Positions 23,061 to 34,944 are shown, counted from the stretch's first letter. The stretch: 64,000 nt of DNA from Aquarana catesbeiana (GCF_042186555.1 NC_133330.1:344441165-344505164); one strand, 5' to 3'. Notes: generated by a model from the sequence alone, not told the origin. A program made the numbers and translations.

Positions 23061-23854
23061 GTCCCCTTCCCTGCTACTCCAGCCATATCCACACATCTGC
23101 CAGGACAGAATTGTAAGTGCTAATCGTGCGTTTCCTCAGCATACAATCCCGACGGTGCAGAACGAGGACGAGGCAGACGGGATTTGTACGGCTTCATGCC
23201 TCTCCTCGTCACACAGAACTTATCGCCCCCCGGAGACACATAAACAGGAAGATTTTATGATGATCAATGACAGGAGCCATGTTGGCTGTACAAATGTCAG
23301 ATATGATCTTAATGGTGAAGAGGAGGAAGATGGGAGATAATTCTCACCGCCGTCATCTCGCCAATTCTTCGCTAAATTCCGCCGTCCTGGGATAACTGCC
23401 GGAATCTTCTGCTGATTTTTGAAGTTTCATATTATCACAGCTGGGGGTTGGGTGACGTCCCTGGAAAGGGGGTGATGTGTCACATTTGGGGGGCAGAAAT
23501 ATATTTAATAATGACAAGAGGTTTAAGGACATAACAGGCCTGGTATAAAAAGGTCAAAATTACGTTTTATTCTGGATAATATCGCTTTTTTTCCCCACCT
23601 ATTTGTACAGATGAGAATCACCAAAAACGCAGTTCCTTTTAAAGTGTACCTGTCTAAGAGCAAACACATTGATGAGCCTTTTCTGTGCACCTCTCTGATT
23701 TATCTTCACTTTCTTAGCCTTATGGCTGAACCATGTCAATTACCCTCCCCCCTGTGCAGTGAGGGTGCCTTAGTATCCAGCATTCAGGGGTGATAAAAAC
23801 TGACTTGGGGGGCCTTTGAGTAAGCTCCGGGTCCCACCCCCCTAACCTCTAGAG
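23061..23854. other. Unique DNA
   Basis: No repeat recognised. Contains a purine-rich stretch near 23,315-23,335. A short open frame at 23,008-23,340 begins inside the preceding array and has no domain I recognise. Confidence 0.4.
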
Positions 23855-24050
23855 CAGGGGGCCCCTAAACAAGTCTCCTTCAGACTTTGGGGGCCAGTGG
23901 AAGTAAAATATACCCAAGTGTCAGTGGGTGTAAAATAATTACATAGGTCTTATAATCAGTAGGAAGAGGAATAGTGCCCCATCATTGGGAGGAATAGAGT
24001 CCTAAGGGCCAGATAAAGGGAAGCAAAGCGCCACAGTTTGGAGACCACTG
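23855..24050. mobile_element. Complete hAT-like MITE (family 1), 196 bp
   Basis: Ends read CAGGGGGCCCCTAAAC and GTTTGGAGACCACTG. The 8-bp word CTCTAGAG lies directly outside both ends (23,847-23,854 and 24,051-24,058), a perfect target duplication of hAT size. The interior contains GGAATAGTGCCCCATCATTG, the complement of the 32-bp unit amplified at 14.7-17.2 kb. No transposase is encoded. Confidence 0.88.
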
Positions 24051-24074
24051 CTCTAGAGCCTAGCTATTGGCCCA

Positions 24075-26595
24075 TTGGAACATTCTTCCCACTGATCACC
24101 AATGTAAGGAACATTCTTCTCACTGATCACCAATGTGAGGAACATTCTTCTCACTGATCACCAATGTAAGGAACATTCTTCTTACTGATCACCAATGTAA
24201 GGAACATTCTTCCCACTGATCACCAATGTAAGGAACATTCTTCTCACTGATCACCAATGTAAGGAGCATTCTTCTCACTGATCACCAATGTAAGGAACAT
24301 TCTTCTCACTGATCACCAATGTAAGGAGCATTCTTCTCACTGATCACCAATGTAAGGGACATTCTTCTCACTGATCACCAATGTAAGGAACATTCTTCTC
24401 ACTGATCACCAATGTAAGGAACATTCTTCTCACTGATCACCAATGTAAGGAACATTCTTCTCACTGATCACCAATGTAAGGAACATTCTTCTCACTGATC
24501 ACCAATGTAAGGAACATTCTTCCCACTGATCACCAATGTAAGGAACATTCTTCTCACTGATCACCAATGTAAGGAACATTCTTCTTACTGATCACCAATG
24601 TAAGGAACATTCTTCCCACTGATCACCAATGTAAGGAACATTCTTCTCACTGATCACCAATGTAAGGAACATTCTTCTCACTGATCACCAATGTAAGGAG
24701 CATTCTTCTCACTGATCACCAATGTAAGGAACATTCTTCTTACTGATCACCAATGTAAGGAACATTCTTCTCACTGATCACCAATGTAAGGAACATTCTT
24801 CCCACTGATCACCAATGTAAAGAACATTCTTCTCACTGATCACCAATGTAAGGAACATTCTTCTCACTGATCACCAATGTAAGGAACATTCTTCTCACTG
24901 ATCACCAATGTAAGGAGCATTCTTCTCACTGATCACCAATGTAAGGAACATTCTTCTCACTGATCACCAATGTAAGGAACATTCTTCTCACTGATCACCA
25001 ATGTAAGGAACATTCTTCTCACTGATCACCAATGTAAGGAACATTCTTCTTACTGATCACCAATGTAAGGAACATTCTTCTCACTGATCACCAATGTAAG
25101 GAACATTCTTCTCACTGATCACCAATGTAAGGAACATTCTTCTCGCTGATCACCAATGTAAGGGACATTCTTCCCACTGATCACCAATGTAAGGGACATT
25201 CTTCTCACTGATCACCAATGTAAGGAACATTCTTCTCACTGATCACCATTGTAAGGAACATTCTTCTCACTGATCACCAATGTAAGGAACATTCTTCTCA
25301 CTGATCACCAATGTAAGGAATATTCTTCTCACTGATCACCAATGTAAGGAACATTCTTCTCACTGATCACCAATGTAAGGAACATTCTTCTCCACTGATC
25401 ACCAATGTAAGGGACATTCTTCTCACTGATCACCAATGTAAGGAACATTCTTCTTACTGATCACCAATGTAAGGAACATTCTTCCCACTGATCACCAATG
25501 TAAGGAACATTCTTCTCACTGATCACCAATGTAAGGAACATTCTTCTCACTGATCACCAATGTAAGGAGCATTCTTCTCACTGATCACCAATGTAAGGAA
25601 CATTCTTCTCACTGATCACCAATGTAAGGAGCATTCTTCTCACTGATCACCAATGTAAGGAGCATTCTTCTCACTGATCACCAATGTAAGGAACATTCTT
25701 CTCACTGATCACCAATGTAAGGAACATTCTTCTCACTGATCACCAATGTAAGGAACATTCTTCTCACTGATCACCAATGTAAGGAACATTCTTCTTACTG
25801 ATCACCAATGTAAGGAACATTCTTCTCACTGATCACCAATGTAAGGAACATTCTTCTCACTGATCACCAATGTAAGGAACATTCTTCTCGCTGATCACCA
25901 ATGTAAGGGACATTCTTCCCACTGATCACCAATGTAAGGGACATTCTTCTCACTGATCACCAATGTAAGGAACATTCTTCTCACTGATCACCATTGTAAG
26001 GAACATTCTTCTCACTGATCACCAATGTAAGGAACATTCTTCTCACTGATCACCAATGTAAGGAATATTCTTCTCACTGATCACCAATGTAAGGAACATT
26101 CTTCTCACTGATCACCATTGTAAGGAACATTCTTCTCACTGATCACCATTGTAAGGAGCATTCTTCCCACTGATCACCAATGTAAGGAACATTCTTCTCA
26201 CTGATCACCAATGTAAGGAACATTCTTCTCACTGATCACCAATGTAAGGAACATTCTTCTCCACTGATCACCAATGTAAGGGACATTCTTCTCACTGATC
26301 ACCAATGTAAGGGACATTCTTCTCACTGATCACCAATGTAAGGAACATTCTTCTCCACTGATCACCAATGTAAGGAACATTCTTCTCACTGATCACCAAT
26401 GTAAGGAACATTCTTCTCCACTGATCACCAATGTAAGGGACATTCTTCTCACTGATCACCAATGTAAGGGAAATTCTTCTCACTGATCACCAATGTAAGG
26501 GACATTCTTCCCATTGATCACCAATGTAAGGAACATTCTTCTCACTGATCACCAATGTAAGGAACATTCTTCTCACTGATCACCAATGTAAGGGG
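24075..26595. repeat. 31-bp minisatellite, about 81 units
   Basis: Unit: CTCACTGATCACCAATGTAA then GGAACATTCTT. Point variants (CCCACTG, TTACTG, GAGCATT, GGGACATT, CCATTG, CTCGCTG, TCCACTG) occur in patterned blocks; the block starting at CTCGCTGATC near 25,141 recurs near 25,886, about 745 bp or 24 units later. The unit resembles that of the 32-bp array at 14.7 kb (CACTGA-CACCAATG core). Confidence 0.97.
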
Positions 26596-26705
26596 CTTTG
26601 TCCTAGTGACCCTCAATGGACTAATCTTAGAGGGGTTCCCTTAGATGTGAAAAATTATTTCAGGGGCTCCTCTGGGGTACAGTGGTTGAGGAGGGTTGCT
26701 TTAGA
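26596..26705. mobile_element. hAT-like MITE (family 2) end beyond the 31-bp array
   Basis: After the last unit the DNA reads GGGGTTCCCTTAGATGTG, TTATTTCAGGGGCTCCTCTG and GTGGTTGAGGAGGGTTGC, the subterminal and terminal layout of the same frog hAT-like family as 60-298. The array therefore lies inside, or is fused to, such an element. Confidence 0.55.
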
Positions 26706-26957
26706 GAGTACCTGTCACAGTGAAGGTAATGTGTGGACTCAGCAGATGAGGAACCTCCAGGAGGCAGGAAACGTCCAGATTTTTCATCCTCTGGGATGTG
26801 ATTGGAGAATTGAGCGGATAATTGTTATGGGATACATTGTGTAGAAGTACAGGGGCTCTTATGTGATGTGATTGGTGTGGAATGATGGGACTTGTAGTTC
26901 TCAGTAGCCAGGTTTGCTCTATCAGATGTGATCGATGGTTTTCTTTTCTCTCTGCAG

Positions 26958-27057
26958 GCATACAGCTTTGCCATCGGGACTTGGCCTAAGAACGGACTTC
27001 TAGACATGAACAAAGGCATGAGTCTCCAGCACATAGGGCGGCCACACAGCGGCATAG
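26958..27057 (+). CDS. Possible internal exon, product not recognised
   Basis: A 100-nt segment is bounded by a strong 3' splice site (TTTTCTTTTCTCTCTGCAG ending at 26,957) and a consensus 5' splice site (ATAG/GTGAGT at 27,058). Only one frame is open: 33 codons plus one base, starting AYSFAIGTWPKNGLLDMNKG and ending RPHSGI. The other two frames have stops. The context (long introns filled with repeats) is what is expected of a large vertebrate gene on the + strand. I do not recognise the peptide or a domain in it. It leaves phase 1, compatible with the candidate at 63,335-63,415. It could be a chance splice-site pair; a transcript or cross-species match would settle it. Confidence 0.42.
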
Positions 27058-27292
27058 GTGAGTTCCGGGTCTTCCTTTTACTGAATTACTTTGTTTACTA
27101 CCTGTGACAGGTAAGTGATCAATTGTGTGACTTAGGTCTGATGGTGTCCATTGGAAACACACAGTAGGGCTGGCCGTAGAATGTTTAAATCTAGCCGGTT
27201 CCTGCTGAGTTGGCCAAAATTTGAGCTGTGAGTGGCCCTGCAAACCGACTCTGCAAAAGTCCATTCCTAGTCGAATATTATTGGCTGAACAG
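27058..27292. other. Candidate intron sequence
   Basis: DNA between the exon candidate and the next minisatellite. No element recognised. Confidence 0.4.
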
Positions 27293-27771
27293 TGACGCCA
27301 TCCTATCAGACGTATCGTCCTATCAGAAATATTGTCCTATCAGACGTATTGTCCTATCAGAAATGTTGTCCTATCAGACGTATCGTCCTATCAGAAATAT
27401 TGTCCTATCAGACGTATCGTCCTATCAGAAATATTGTCCTATCAGACGTATTGTCCTATCAGAAATGTTGTCCTATCAGACGTATCGTCCTATCAGAAAT
27501 ATTGTCCTATCAGACGTATCGTCCTATCAGAAATATTGTCCTATCAGACGTATTGTCCTATCAGAAATGTTGTCCTATCAGACGTATCGTCCTATCAGAC
27601 GTTTCGTCCTATCAGACGTATCGTCCTATCAGAAATGTTGTCCTATCAGATGTATCGTTCTATCAGACATATCGTCCTATTAGAAATATTGTCCTATCAA
27701 AAATCATCCTATCAGTTGTATTGTCCTATCAGACATATTATCCTATCAGACGTATCGTCCTATCAGAAGCA
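27293..27771. repeat. 17-bp minisatellite, about 28 units
   Basis: Unit: GTCCTATCAGACGTATC with AAATATT and AAATGTT variants. CAGACGTATTGTCC recurs at 27,341, 27,443 and 27,545, a higher-order period of 102 bp (six units). Because 102 is divisible by three and the unit has no stop, all three plus-strand frames are open (up to 216 codons); this is periodicity, not coding. The right end (27,650-27,771) is more degenerate. Confidence 0.96.
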
Positions 27772-27984
27772 GTCACTATTTGGCTGCTCCACTGTATTCC
27801 GGCCGGCATGGGCACCATGGCTGGTGAATCTAATATTCAGCATTGGGGATTCTTGGTGTGGATGGGAATCTCTGTCTTGCAGGTGGTGACTGCGGTGCAT
27901 CAGAACACGCTGTGCAGAAATATTATATGTATTTTTTTTTAATACATTAGGACATAATAAGGTTGTTTGCTCTGTCCTTGCATT

Positions 27985-28775
27985 AAGCAGCACTGTAGTA
28001 GTGGTGTAGTAGGGATGCAGTAGCAGTGTAGTAGGCTTGTAGTAATGGTGTGATAGTGATGTAGTAGTAATATAGTAGTGGTGTAGTGGGGATGTAGTAG
28101 TAGTATTGTGGTAGCAGTATAGTAGGGATGTAGTACCGGTGTAGTAGGCCTGTAGTAATGTTGTGATAGTAATATAGTAGTGGTGTAGTAGTGATATAGT
28201 AATGGTGTAGTAGTGGTGTAGGGATGTAGTAGTAGTGTAGTAGCGGTATAGTAGGGCTGTAGTAGCGGTGTAGTAGCAGTGTATTAGGCCTGTAGCAATG
28301 GTGTGATAGTAATATAGTAGTGGTTTAGTAGTGATATAGTAACACCACAGTGGTGTAGTGGGGATGTTGTAGTGTAGTAGCAGTGTAATAGCGATGTAGT
28401 AGCAGTGTAGTAGTAGGGATGTAGTTGTCATGTAGTAGTAGTGGTGTAGTAGGGATGTAGTAGCAGTGTAGTAGGACTGTAGTAATGGTGTGAAAGTGAT
28501 GTAGTAGTAATAAAGTAGAGGTGTAATAGTGATATAGTAGCGGCGTAGTAGTGGTGTAGCAGCAGTGTAGTGGGGATGTAGTTGTCGTGTAGTAGGAATG
28601 TAGTAGTGGTGTAGTAGCCGTGTAGTAAGGATGTAGTAGCAGTGTAGTAGAGATGTAGTGGTGTAGTAGGGATGTAGTTGTCGTGTAGTAGCGGTGTAGT
28701 AGTGATGTCGTTGTTGTGTAGTAGGGATGTAGTAGTGGTGTAGTAGTAGTGGTGTAGTAGCAGTGTAGTAGGGAT
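27985..28775. repeat. GTAGTAG/GTGTAGTAG low-complexity array
   Basis: Interleaved words GTAGTAGTGGTGTAGTAG, GGGATGTAGTAG and AGTGTAGTAG run for about 790 bp without a fixed unit length. The 342-codon minus-strand open frame (27,763-28,791), rich in Tyr, Thr, Leu and His, is a translation of this array. Confidence 0.95.
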
Positions 28776-30475
28776 TATTACTAAGCATCATTCCAGCTCC
28801 ATTTCCAGAATCTGCCCATCTGACATGCCTTACATTGGTGCTTCAGGATTGGTGATTCAGGATTGCGGAGCAGTAATTGGCCTCAATGATAGCCGGCAGC
28901 AGTATGAGGTACCGGCGGTAGAGACAACTATACAGTATAAATGTCTGTCTGCTCAGCAAGTGACCTCATTGTCATTCCATCGGTTTTGGGTGTCGGCCGG
29001 GCGGTAATATTATTCCAATAGAGAGATTTCCCCCAATGGCTTCATCAGGCCGGATCACCAGATTGAATTGCTTGCTGTATAGACACAAACATGTCCGGGA
29101 TTTGCTCATTGCTGACCCTCTGATCCCGGAGATGTGTGACATCTACACAGCAAATTAAGAATTCGGGTGATTCTGCCACTTCTGAGTCCTCCTTGTTATT
29201 TATAACGCCTTGAAGAAGGGGGGGGCCGAAACACGTTGGTGTTCTTGTTGTGAATTAACACCAAGATTAGTAGTCTTTGGGCTCTCAGACCTTTTTTTTT
29301 TCTTTTTTTTTTTGTACATTTTGTACAATTAGATATTTATTGCCATGTTGCTGTTGTCACAGTGACAGGAAGTGAGGGTAATTCTCTGTGACGGAGGCAG
29401 TAAAAACCCAGTAGAGGTCGGCGATGAACCACGTATGTGCAGAGACTGGTGACATCTGCCGGCCGGCGATCATCGTCAGACAAACGGTTAATCTTTTTTT
29501 CTCTCCTTAGCCTCTAACCGCAAAAACTCTTCAATCAATAGATGTTAAGGAGATGAATTATTTAAATCTCAGCAGCATTTAATTAGAGAGACTGTTCTGA
29601 GGGATGGCTCTGCCTGAGTTATTGACAGCAATTGCATTAAAATTTGGTTTGGGCTTGGAGTGGGCATTCATTTAACGGGCGTGTGGGGACGGCCCTGGAG
29701 GAGCGGGGCGGGCGGGCCAGGAAAAGTGCAAATTAGATGCATCCCAATATCATTTCTTCATCCATCCTTATTATCAGATGATCCAGACTCCGTTTCCGAG
29801 ACACGTTCTGGTTGTTGGGAACAGCAAATTCGAGGTGGCATTTATTTCATTGGAGGAGATTAAAACTGCCCCCCCTGCCCCGCCGCCCCCAATCCCACCC
29901 CCCGTGTTTATATGGCCTCAGTCTACGCTTGGCGAACACTTTATAGAAATGCAATTAGTGAGGTTGAAGTTCATTGATTTATACAAATTAGGAAAATAAT
30001 AAATCAATAACTTGAAGACCAGATTATGTAGGATCCTAAACCCATGACTGATCCAGAGACGTGGTCCAAATTCCTCCAACAAGGGAAAAGAAAAACCTCC
30101 CTCATCCCCTCTAAGGCAAGGGTGTCAAACTCCATTTCCTTGAGGGCCACATCAGCACTATGGTTGCCCTTGTGGTTGCCCGTTGTATCTGTAAGACTAT
30201 TTAAATTTATCCTGGGCTTTTTTTTTTCCCTCAGAGAATAGGTGCAGGAACTCAACCACGCCCCCCCCCCCCCCCCCCCACGCCGAACCACATGCAATGG
30301 TGGGTGTGACCAAATTGCACTCCAACAGTGGGAGGATCCTAAAGTTCACAGGTCAAGAAAGCTCTATGTCCCAAGTGCAGGGTTCACAGGTGCTCTATTT
30401 ATAAAGTGCAGCTTCAGGGCTTGCCCTATGCACAGCATGCAAAGTTCAGGGGTGCGCTGTGTGCAGAGTGCAGGT
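28776..30475. other. Unique DNA, candidate regulatory sequence near 29.5 kb
   Basis: 29,209-29,238 reads TTGAAGAAGG, a G-run, CCGAAACACGTTGG, a retroelement-type motif. 29,505-29,680 has TTTAAATCTC, TTTAATTAGAGAG and TTGACAGCAATTGC and looks like conserved non-coding DNA of a developmental locus, unproven. 30,260-30,279 is poly-C. Confidence 0.35.
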
Positions 30476-31507
30476 GACCATCTGCGTCAAAGTGATCCCT
30501 CTCCACAAAACTGCATCAAAGTGATCCCTCTCTAGCCAACTGCATCAAAGTGATCCCTCTCTAGCCAACTGCATCAAAGTGATCCCTCTCTAGCCAACTG
30601 CATCAAAGTGATCCCTCTCTAGCCAGCTGCATCAAAGTGATCCCTCTCTGGCCAACTGCATCAAAGTGATCCCTCTCTGGCCAACTGCATCAAAGTGATC
30701 CCTCTCTGGCCAACTACATCAAAGTGATCCCTCTCTGGCCAAATACATCAAAGTGATCCCTCTCTGACCAACTACATCAAAGTGATCCCTCTCTGGCCAA
30801 CTACAGCAAAGTGATCCCTCTCTGGCCAAATACATCAAAGTGATCCCTCTCTGACCAACTACATCAAAGTGATCCCTCTCTGGCCAACTACAGCAAAGTG
30901 ATCCCTCTCTGGCCAACTACATCAAAGTGATTCCTCTCTGGCCAACTACATCAAAGTGATCCCTCTCTACCCAACTGTTTCAAAGTGATCCCTCTCTACC
31001 CAACTGTTTCAAAGTGATCCCTCTCTACCCAACTGCTTCAAAGTGATCCCTCTCTGGCCAACTACATCAAAGTGATCCCTCTCTACCCAACTGTTTCAAA
31101 GTGATCCCTCTCTGGCCAACTACATCAAAGTGATCCCTCTCTACCCAACTGTTTCAAAGTGATCCCTCTCTACCCAACTGCTTCAAAGTGATCCCTCTCT
31201 GGCCAACTACATCAAAGTGATCCCTCTCTGGCCAACTACATCAAAGTGACCCCTCTCTGGCCAAACTGCATCAAAGTGACCCCTCTCTGGCCAACTACAT
31301 CAAAGTGATCCCTCTCTGACCAACTACATCAAAGTGATTCCTCTCTGTCCAACTACATCAAAGTGATCCCTCTCTACCCAACTGCTTCAAAGTGATCCCT
31401 CTCTGACCATCTGTGTCAAAGTGATCCCTCTCTGGCCAACTACGTCAAAGTGACCCCTCTCTGACCATCTGCGTCAATATGATCCCTCTCTGGCCAACTG
31501 CATCAAA
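30476..31507. repeat. 29-bp minisatellite, left part, about 35 units
   Basis: Unit: CTGCATCAAAGTGATCCCTC followed by TCTGGCCAA. Variants TAGCC, CTACCC with TGTTTC, and TACATC are grouped in blocks. The array is interrupted at 31,508 by a MITE and resumes at 31,855. Confidence 0.96.
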
Positions 31508-31854
31508 TGCCTCGTTTCCACTGAGCGGAACAGTTCGGGTTGGTTCGGTACGGTACGCTAATTTGAGTGTTTCCATTATGAAAGCGGCCCATATAACCGA
31601 ACCATACCGCACCATTCATGGTCCTGCTTCAGATGTGGGGCCATAGAAAATGGTACAGTTCAGTTAGAGCGGAGCTACAATATATTCCACTGATTGGCGG
31701 ACGTGTGACGCCAGGCTAGGCATTTTTTCTAAACCCACGTATTGCCCCTGGTGGTCCGACTTGCAGTAGAAACGCTCACCTGATTAGGCTGGACCATTCT
31801 AACCCCTTCCAAACTGTACCAACCCAAACTGTTCCTCTCAGTGGAAAGGAGGCA
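31508..31854. mobile_element. MITE inserted into the 29-bp minisatellite
   Basis: The 347-bp element has inverted termini of about 35 bp: TGCCTCGTTTCCACTGAGCG at the left and the complement of TGCCTCCTTTCCACTGAGAG at the right, both continuing with GGAACAGTT and GGGTTGGT. On both sides stands AAA followed by array sequence (CATC-AAA and AAA-GTGA), so the array existed before the insertion. No coding capacity. Superfamily not assigned. Confidence 0.88.
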
Positions 31855-31968
31855 AAAGTGACCCCTCTCTGGCCAACTGCGTCAAATTGATCCCTCTCTG
31901 GCCAACTACATCAAAGTGATCCCTCTCTGGCCAACTGTGTAAAACTGATTCCTCTCTGGCCAACTGCA
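31855..31968. repeat. 29-bp minisatellite, right part
   Basis: About four units with the same CAAAGTGATCCCTCTCTGGC core continue after the MITE, slightly more degenerate (AAATTGATCC, AAACTGATTCC). Confidence 0.93.
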
Positions 31969-33124
31969 AAAATTTGCAATTTAGTTCTTCCTGAACAAGG
32001 AAAAACGGGTCTGGAATAAGTGACCAGGTGGCTGTGGCCTTGTTCATGGCTGACAGTAGAAGCACGTGTTCCCTCACTCCCTCTTATAGTATTGGCTCCC
32101 ATGTTGTACTTGGGCAGCATTTCCCATTCCTGTTTAAAACCATGATATACTGTCCTTTGGAGAAGTCGGAGGCCATGAGGGATGATAGAACTCTCATCAA
32201 CTGGTGTACCAAGAGCTGCTGCCCCCCCCCCCCCCAATCTTCAAATTAGCTGAGATATTTGAGATCCAATTAACCAAAGAGCCCAGAGTCTCCCTATACT
32301 GAGTTTCATCTCCCAACCGCTGGAGATAACTCAACTGCGTTTTCATAAATCTTGTCTGGCACAGGGGTTGATGGCGCTTCTGGCTCGGGCCTTTGCCTGG
32401 AACATCTCCATGAAAGCCTTTGTCACAGGTTCAACTGGTGACCCGGCCACCCCAGCCCCTTTTCCTCAGGAGGTAGTTATGGGGTTTCCAGTTATAATTA
32501 AGTCGTAATATCTATCACTTGTCACCCTCTGCTATGCGCGAGTCCTTCCCCGAGTGTGTTTTACCTCCATTCCGCAGCTTGGGATGCAGCCCATTACACA
32601 CTGAGAGTTCCCAGCACTGTGCAATCAATGCTTTAATTGATACTTCATGCAGTTAATGTATCCCAGAAATGAGTAATATCCTCTCCTCGTACTAGTCCTG
32701 CGGTGACACTGAGGTATGGCGTATTCGCTGTGTCTCCTCACTGTGATCTGCCGCTTAATGCAGTGCCGCGAGTTTATCTTCGTCCCGGGATGTTATCAAT
32801 AGAGCGGCCTTTGTTACTCCCTTCCAGAAAGTGACAAAACCCGGAGACCATCACTCTCCCTGTCACTTACCGCTTGCCAGTCTGTCGTGTCCACCGCAGG
32901 AATGCTGCCTGTTTTATCTCACACTGTCCATAAAGTGTCCTATTGATTACCCAGCATTGCTGAATTCATTAAAACCGCTTCAAGGGGGCCTGTCATATAA
33001 CAGAAACGGCAATCATTAGAGGAGCTCAAGGTTCATGCACATCATGTGAAGAAACTGGTGATGACCGGCGGCCCAGAAGTCTGAGGTCTGCCATCTCACA
33101 GGGAAATCCACCATGTCCACCAGT
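31969..33124. other. Unique DNA
   Basis: No repeat recognised apart from a C-run at 32,222-32,236. 32,600-32,700 is AT-rich and simple-repeat free (CTTTAATTGATACTTCATG), a possible regulatory sequence without proof. Confidence 0.35.
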
Positions 33125-34205
33125 ATTATTATTCTGGACCCCTATTGTCAGTGTTTCTTTATTCTGGACCCCCAAATGTCAGTGTCACTGTTCTGGGACC
33201 CCCAAATGTCAGTGTCACTGTTCTGGGACCCCCAAGTGTCAGTGTGTCATTCTTCTGGGACCCCCAAGTGTCAGTGTGTCATTGTTCTGGACCCCCAAGT
33301 GTCAGTGTGTCATTGTTCTGGACCCCCAAGTGTCAGTGTGCCATTGTTTTGGGACCCCGAGTGTCATTGAGTCATAGTTCTGGGATCCCCCAGGCATCAG
33401 TGTGTCACTGTTCTGGGACCCCTGAGTGTCAGTGTGTCATTGTTCTGGACCCCCAAGTGTCAGTGTGTCATTGTTCTGGGACCCCCAAGCGTCAGTGTGT
33501 CATTGTTCTGGGACCCCCAAGTGTCAGTGTGTCATTGTTCTGGGACCCCCAAGTGTCAGTGTGTCATTGTTCTGGGTCCCCCAAGTGTCCAGGTGTCATT
33601 GTTCTGGAACCCCAAGTGTCCGTGTGTCATTGTTCTGGGACCCCCAAGTGTCCAGGTGTCATTGTTCTGGAACCCCAAGTGTCCGTGTGTCATTGTTCTG
33701 GGTCCCCCAAGTGTGTGTGTTATTGTTGTGGGACCCCCAAGTGTCAGTGTGTCATTGTTCTGGGACCCCAAGTGTCCAGGTGTCATTGTTCTGGACTCCC
33801 AAGTGTCAGGGTGTCATTGTTCTGGACCCCCAAGTGTCTGTGTGTCATTGTTCTGGGTCCCCCAAGTGTCAGTGTGTCATTGTTCTGGACTCCCAAGTGT
33901 CAGGGTGTCATTGTTCTGGACCCCCAAGTGTCTGTGTGTCATTGTTCTGGGTCCCCCAAGTGTCAGGGTGTCATTGTTCTGGGTCCCCCAAGTGTGTGTG
34001 TTCTTGTTGTGGGACCCCCAAGCGTCAGTGTGTCATTGTTCTGGGACCCCCAAGTGTCAGTGTGTCATTGTTCTGGGTCCCCCAAGTGTGTGTGTTATTG
34101 TTGTGGGACCCCCAAGTGTCAGTGTGTCATTGTTGTGGGACCCCCAAGTGTCAGTGTGTCATTGTTCTGGGACCCCCAAGTGTCAGCGTGTCATTGTTGT
34201 GGGAC
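33125..34205. repeat. 32-33-bp minisatellite, about 33 units
   Basis: Unit: CCCCCAAGTGTCAGTGTGTC followed by ATTGTTCTGGGA, with TGTGTGTGTTATTGTTGTGG and CCAGGTG variants in blocks. It gives overlapping plus-strand open frames of 387, 271 and 261 codons that read as repeated VSVCHCSGPPS-like peptides in three phases; this triple openness argues against a gene. Confidence 0.96.
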
Positions 34206-34944
34206 CAGGAGCTCCCTAAGAAATGCTGTAAAATTCACTGAAGAACGGTCAGCTGAAGGTTACCCCGGGAATGATTATAGAATCAGCTGCCCACTACCCT
34301 CACCGTGATCGGGTCAGATTATACCTGATAAATACAGTGGGAAATGGCCGAGTGTCTGCTCATGATAATAAATATTGATAGACGGACAAGTGAAGTCTCC
34401 TATCCAGAATAACTTTTATACACATATAAAGCTGAACATTTAGAGTCCCCCATGACGTCCTCCCTCTCTGGTGACAGACTCCGGCGCGGAGATGGAAGGC
34501 CGCGATGCCGGTCTCGGAGATGAATCATTAGCGATAACACTAATGAATAAACAGCACTGATAGGGACCATTGATGGATTTTGGACATTATTCCTGAATGC
34601 GGCGGTTTGGAGAATTTTGGCATGTCACTGGGGGATGATGTAAGTCGCGTGTTCATTTAACCAAGTGGGACTAATGGCTGATGACATCATGAGAGGAGAG
34701 AGATTATAGAAATGGATGGAAGATTCCCAGCCAGAGCCATCTGTCCTTCCTGAGAGGAGGGAGATGGATCTACACAGACAGACACATCACATCAGCGCCA
34801 GGCCAGTGGGGGCCCTCTGTGTAAGGACTGACTCTCCCATGACTAGGAGGAACTGTAAGTCCCAGCAAGCCCTACTAAGAGAGCAGAGCTCCTCTGGAGC
34901 AGCCGTTGTGTGCTTTATTATATAATATACCATCAGCTCTCCAC
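34206..34944. other. Unique DNA
   Basis: No repeat recognised. 34,330-34,620 is AT-rich mixed sequence with no open frame of note. An open frame at 34,716-34,925 has no domain I recognise. Confidence 0.4.

Noticed and set aside
27763..28791. 342-codon open frame, minus strand, Tyr/Thr/His/Leu-rich
   Set aside because: Low-complexity GTA-rich array; composition is explained by the repeat.
33145..34308. 387-codon open frame, plus strand, with overlapping frames of 271 and 261 codons
   Set aside because: A 32-33-bp minisatellite gives stop-free reading in three phases; no start context, no splice sites, no domain.
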